A stretch of DNA of 64,000 nt. Origin: Pseudarthrobacter defluvii (GTDB taxonomy: Bacteria > Actinomycetota > Actinomycetes > Actinomycetales > Micrococcaceae). The position numbers and the translations under genes are program-made. The notes beneath the pieces are model-generated. The model made no database searches. It saw only the letters and a list, made by a program, of their open reading frames with translations, and was not told the origin of the DNA. Location: NCBI RefSeq assembly GCF_030816725.1, contig NZ_JAUSYG010000001.1, forward strand, positions 124,001-188,000. The letters are read 5' to 3'. Below are positions 61,972 to 64,000 of this stretch, piece after piece; the first letter of the stretch is position 1; every line of letters begins with the position of its first letter.

Positions 61972-63463
61972 TGGTGCCTGCCCATTCCTTGTACTTTGCC
62001 TGCCATTCGGCGTTCATGGGGTAGAGGCCGTCCACGCTGTTACCCTGCTTGACCATCTCGAAGATGAAGGTTTCCTCCTTCTCCTGCTGGATGCAGTCCT
62101 CCACCAGTTCTTCGGCGATGGCCGGGGGGATCACCAGGATGCCGTCGGAATCGGCCACGATGATGTCGCCGGGCTGGACGGTGGCCCCGCCGCACGCGAT
62201 GGTGATGTCCGTGTCCCACGGGATGTGGCGGCGGCCCAGCACGGCCGGATGCGGATTGGCGAAGTAGGTGGGCATCTCCAGGTCCGCCACGGCGGAGTAG
62301 TCGCGGACGCCGCCGTCGGTGATGATGGCCGCGGCACCGCGGACCTGGGCACGGAGGGCCAGGATGTCGCCCACAGTGCCGGTTCCCTTTTCACCGCGGG
62401 CTTCCATGACCAGGATTTCGCCTTCGTTCACGGAGTCGATGGCCTTCTTCTGGGCGTTGAAGCCGCCGCCGTGGGTCTTGAACAGGTCCTCGCGGTTGGG
62501 GACGTAGCGGAGAGTGCGGGCCAGGCCCACCACGCGGCGGTCCGGACGGGTGGTCTGCAGTCCGTCGATGCTGACGTTGTTAAGGCCCCGCTTGCGCATC
62601 TGGGAGGACAGGGTGGCGGTGGCAACGGACTCCAGCTTGGCTTTCAATTCCGGGGTCAGAACAGGCCCGACGGCGGCAAGCCCCGCGGCTTCACGGGAAC
62701 CGTAGGCTTCCTCCCGCTGCAGGTCATCGACCTTGGGCCGGGCACCAAAGTCCGCGAACGCCGTCGTGCCTTCCTCAACGGTGGTGACCAGCAGGCCGGT
62801 GGACAGGCCACCGTCGATCGTCTCCACTTCCACTTCCAGCACGTCGCCCGGCTTGGCGACCGAGGCACCGGCAGGGGTGCCGGTGAGGATGATGTCACCT
62901 TCCTCGAGCGTGAGGAGCTGGGAGAGGTCCGCGACGAGCCGGGCGAACGGGAAGAGCAGGTCCCCGGTGGTGTCGTCCTGGACCAGGTCCCCGTTGTGCC
63001 AGGTGCGGATGCGCAGTTTGGCGGGGTCGACGGCGTCTGCCGGGATCAGTGCCGGGCCCACGGGGGTGAACCCGTCGCCGCCCTTGGACCGGAGGTTGGA
63101 GCCCTTGTCCGCCCAGCGCAGGTCGTACACGCCGAGGTCGTTGCTGGCGGTGACGGCCGCGACGTGGTTCCAGGCGTCCTCAATCGAAACACGGCGGGCG
63201 GCCTTGCCGATCACCAGGGCGATCTCGCCCTCGTAGCCGAGCAGTTCGCAGCCGGCGGGCCGCTCAACGGGGCTTCCGCCCAGTGCCAGCGAGCTGGAAG
63301 GCTTGAGGAAGTAGGACGGCTGCGCCGGGGTGCGGCCCCGCTGGGCGGCCCGGCTGGGGTAGTTGATGTGCACTGCGATCACCTTGCGTGCTGCCGCCAG
63401 GGTGTCGCCGTTGACCTGCTCCAAAGCCTTCTCCTCATCAGGTACGAAATCGTATACGATCAC
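61964..63463 (-). CDS. hpaG: Fumarylacetoacetase-fold isomerase/decarboxylase fused to an RraA-like domain
   Basis: About 499 residues from GTG at 63463; GTG at 63469 is an alternative. Residues ~30-260 are a FAH domain: ELLGYEGEIALVIGKAARRV (in pieces) with the metal-binding Glu residues, NDLGVYDLRW, and GDIILTGTPAG. Residues ~290-490 are an RraA-like domain of the HMG/oxaloacetate aldolase-decarboxylase type: GVRDYSAVADLEMPTYF and GDIIVADSDGILVIPP. In enteric HpaG two FAH domains do the decarboxylation and isomerisation of 5-carboxymethyl-2-hydroxymuconate. Here the RraA-like half may take one of these steps. It is the first gene of the operon. Confidence 0.88.
   Translation of the reverse strand: MIVYDFVPDEEKALEQVNGDTLAAARKVIAVHINYPSRAAQRGRTPAQPSYFLKPSSSLALGGSPVERPAGCELLGYEGEIALVIGKAARRVSIEDAWNHVAAVTASNDLGVYDLRWADKGSNLRSKGGDGFTPVGPALIPADAVDPAKLRIRTWHNGDLVQDDTTGDLLFPFARLVADLSQLLTLEEGDIILTGTPAGASVAKPGDVLEVEVETIDGGLSTGLLVTTVEEGTTAFADFGARPKVDDLQREEAYGSREAAGLAAVGPVLTPELKAKLESVATATLSSQMRKRGLNNVSIDGLQTTRPDRRVVGLARTLRYVPNREDLFKTHGGGFNAQKKAIDSVNEGEILVMEARGEKGTGTVGDILALRAQVRGAAAIITDGGVRDYSAVADLEMPTYFANPHPAVLGRRHIPWDTDITIACGGATVQPGDIIVADSDGILVIPPAIAEELVEDCIQQEKEETFIFEMVKQGNSVDGLYPMNAEWQAKYKEWAGTNE
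63449..63460. promoter_or_regulatory. 12-bp palindrome at the hpaG start, GntR-like operator candidate
   Basis: ATCGTATACGAT is fully self-complementary and has the GTATAC core seen in several FCD-GntR operators. It lies immediately inside the hpaG start codon. Confidence 0.45.
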
Positions 63464-63579
63464 TATCACCCATCCGGCGCGGTCCGTCAACCCCTGATTT
63501 TCCGGGCTTTTGACGAGCGGGCCGATGGCACTTGTCGCCCGGATCACATCGGGCGTACAGTGGAAGCCAGATCTATAGT

Positions 63580-63592
63580 TTCGATTATCGAA
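63580..63592. promoter_or_regulatory. Palindrome TTCGATTATCGAA in the divergent promoter
   Basis: Perfect 6-1-6 inverted repeat between hpaG and the FAD monooxygenase. It resembles the GTTCGATAATCG-type operators of IclR regulators such as PcaR/PobR. No IclR gene is seen in the window. Confidence 0.5.
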
Positions 63593-63594
63593 TC

Positions 63595-63617
63595 GTGTGT
63601 TCTGATATAGAACACAC
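63595..63617. promoter_or_regulatory. 9-5-9 inverted repeat in the divergent promoter
   Basis: GTGTGTTCT-GATAT-AGAACACAC, perfect arms, 42 bases before the FAD-monooxygenase start. Strong operator candidate for control of the rightward gene. Confidence 0.65.
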
Positions 63618-63658
63618 TTTGGCCCCGATAGTCATCCACAACGAAGTGAGGAAAGCCC

Positions 63659-64000
63659 GTGCAGTTCCACCACCACGGATACGTATCCGGTGACCCGCGT
63701 GTCCAGCCGGCAGCCGGCGTCGGCCTTAACCGCCCCGAGGAACTTCCCGACGAAGTGGACGTCCTCATCGTGGGCACCGGCCCTGCCGGCATGCTCGCCG
63801 CGGCGCAGCTCTCCATGTTCCCCAACGTAACCGCCCGCATTATCGAACGCCGCCCGGGCCGGCTCGCAATCGGGCAGGCCGACGGCATCCAGGCGCGCAG
63901 CGTGGAGACGTTCCAGGCCTTCGGCTTTGCGGAGCGGATCATCGCCGAGGCGTACCGCATCACCGAAATGGCCTTCTGGAAGCCGGATCCCGCCAACCAC
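63659..64000 (+). CDS. FAD-dependent aromatic hydroxylase (phenol 2-monooxygenase-like), 5' part only
   Basis: The first 114 residues, running off the window. GTG start after GAGGAAAG. VDVLIVGTGPAGMLAAAQL near residue 36 is the GxGxxG FAD-binding fold, and ERRPGRLAIGQADGIQARSVE has the substrate-proximal DGIQARS/T pattern of the phenol hydroxylase/3-hydroxybenzoate 4-hydroxylase class. These enzymes use NADPH and O2 to ortho-hydroxylate phenolic rings. It is divergent from the homoprotocatechuate operon, so it may make the catechol substrate of HpaD. Confidence 0.88.
   Translation, partial: MQFHHHGYVSGDPRVQPAAGVGLNRPEELPDEVDVLIVGTGPAGMLAAAQLSMFPNVTARIIERRPGRLAIGQADGIQARSVETFQAFGFAERIIAEAYRITEMAFWKPDPANH

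Noticed and set aside
61940..63610. A 556-codon rightward frame across the aromatic operon
   Set aside because: It is the antisense shadow of hpaG and the GntR gene. Codon bias and homology support the minus strand.

Overview
This window comes from a high-GC actinobacterium, most probably Arthrobacter or Pseudarthrobacter (Micrococcaceae). Several signs agree. The heat-shock operon is dnaK-grpE-dnaJ-hspR with HAIR operators. There is a SAM-IV riboswitch, GTG and TTG starts are frequent, and the homoprotocatechuate dioxygenase closely resembles, from memory, the Mn-dependent MndD of Arthrobacter globiformis. The species assignment is an inference, because no search could be run.

Layout. Bases 1-11400 hold the 3' end of putA, a small zinc-ribbon protein, a divergent LysR/MFS pair, tRNA-Gly(CCC), an SRPBCC protein, a secreted CAP/FG-GAP protein, dcd, a KhtTU-like K+/H+ antiporter pair and a UMF1-type MFS transporter. 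Bases 11557-18060 are a complete mrpACDEFG cation/proton antiporter operon, with MrpB fused into MrpA. Bases 18082-20920 hold a DUF4235 protein and a compact cluster of a heme-oxygenase-like diiron protein, a family 2 glycosyltransferase and a CDGSH iron-sulfur protein. Bases 21197-24364 are a TPP riboswitch followed by a YkoEDC thiamine-precursor ECF transporter. Bases 24495-29387 hold an XRE-MurA fusion, a GCS2 ligase, and a SAM-IV-controlled operon (DUF1737, rhodanese, metZ) whose metZ is frameshifted. Bases 29629-43032 are mixed: a GH26-like/OpgC fusion, TetR, a PPOX-fold protein, pabC, a frameshifted cardiolipin synthase, a Bcr/CflA pump, a P-loop/PabB fusion, a low-Mr protein tyrosine phosphatase, LysE, a methyltransferase and MarR. 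Bases 43251-46530 hold an MMPL exporter with an IS481-family element inserted exactly in its stop codon. Bases 46549-48740 hold a reductase/TetR divergent pair and a small repeat protein. Bases 48841-53371 are the dnaK operon with its operator and terminator. Bases 53895-63463 hold an aldehyde dehydrogenase and a homoprotocatechuate meta-cleavage operon, facing a divergent FAD monooxygenase that runs off the window.

How genes work together. The aromatic operon encodes the ring-cleavage dioxygenase, semialdehyde dehydrogenase, FAH-type isomerase/decarboxylase (fused to an RraA-like domain), hydratase, aldolase and succinate-semialdehyde dehydrogenase, so homoprotocatechuate could go to pyruvate and succinate; an FCD-type GntR gene lies inside the operon. 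PabB and PabC both serve p-aminobenzoate synthesis.

The observations most worth follow-up are the diiron-oxidase/GT2/CDGSH cluster, the P-loop-PabB, XRE-MurA, GH26-like-OpgC and FAH-RraA fusions, the nested hairpins between grpE and dnaJ, and the IS481 insertion in which the duplicated target supplies the transposase stop codon. Two homopolymer frameshifts (metZ and cls) may be real or may be sequence errors.
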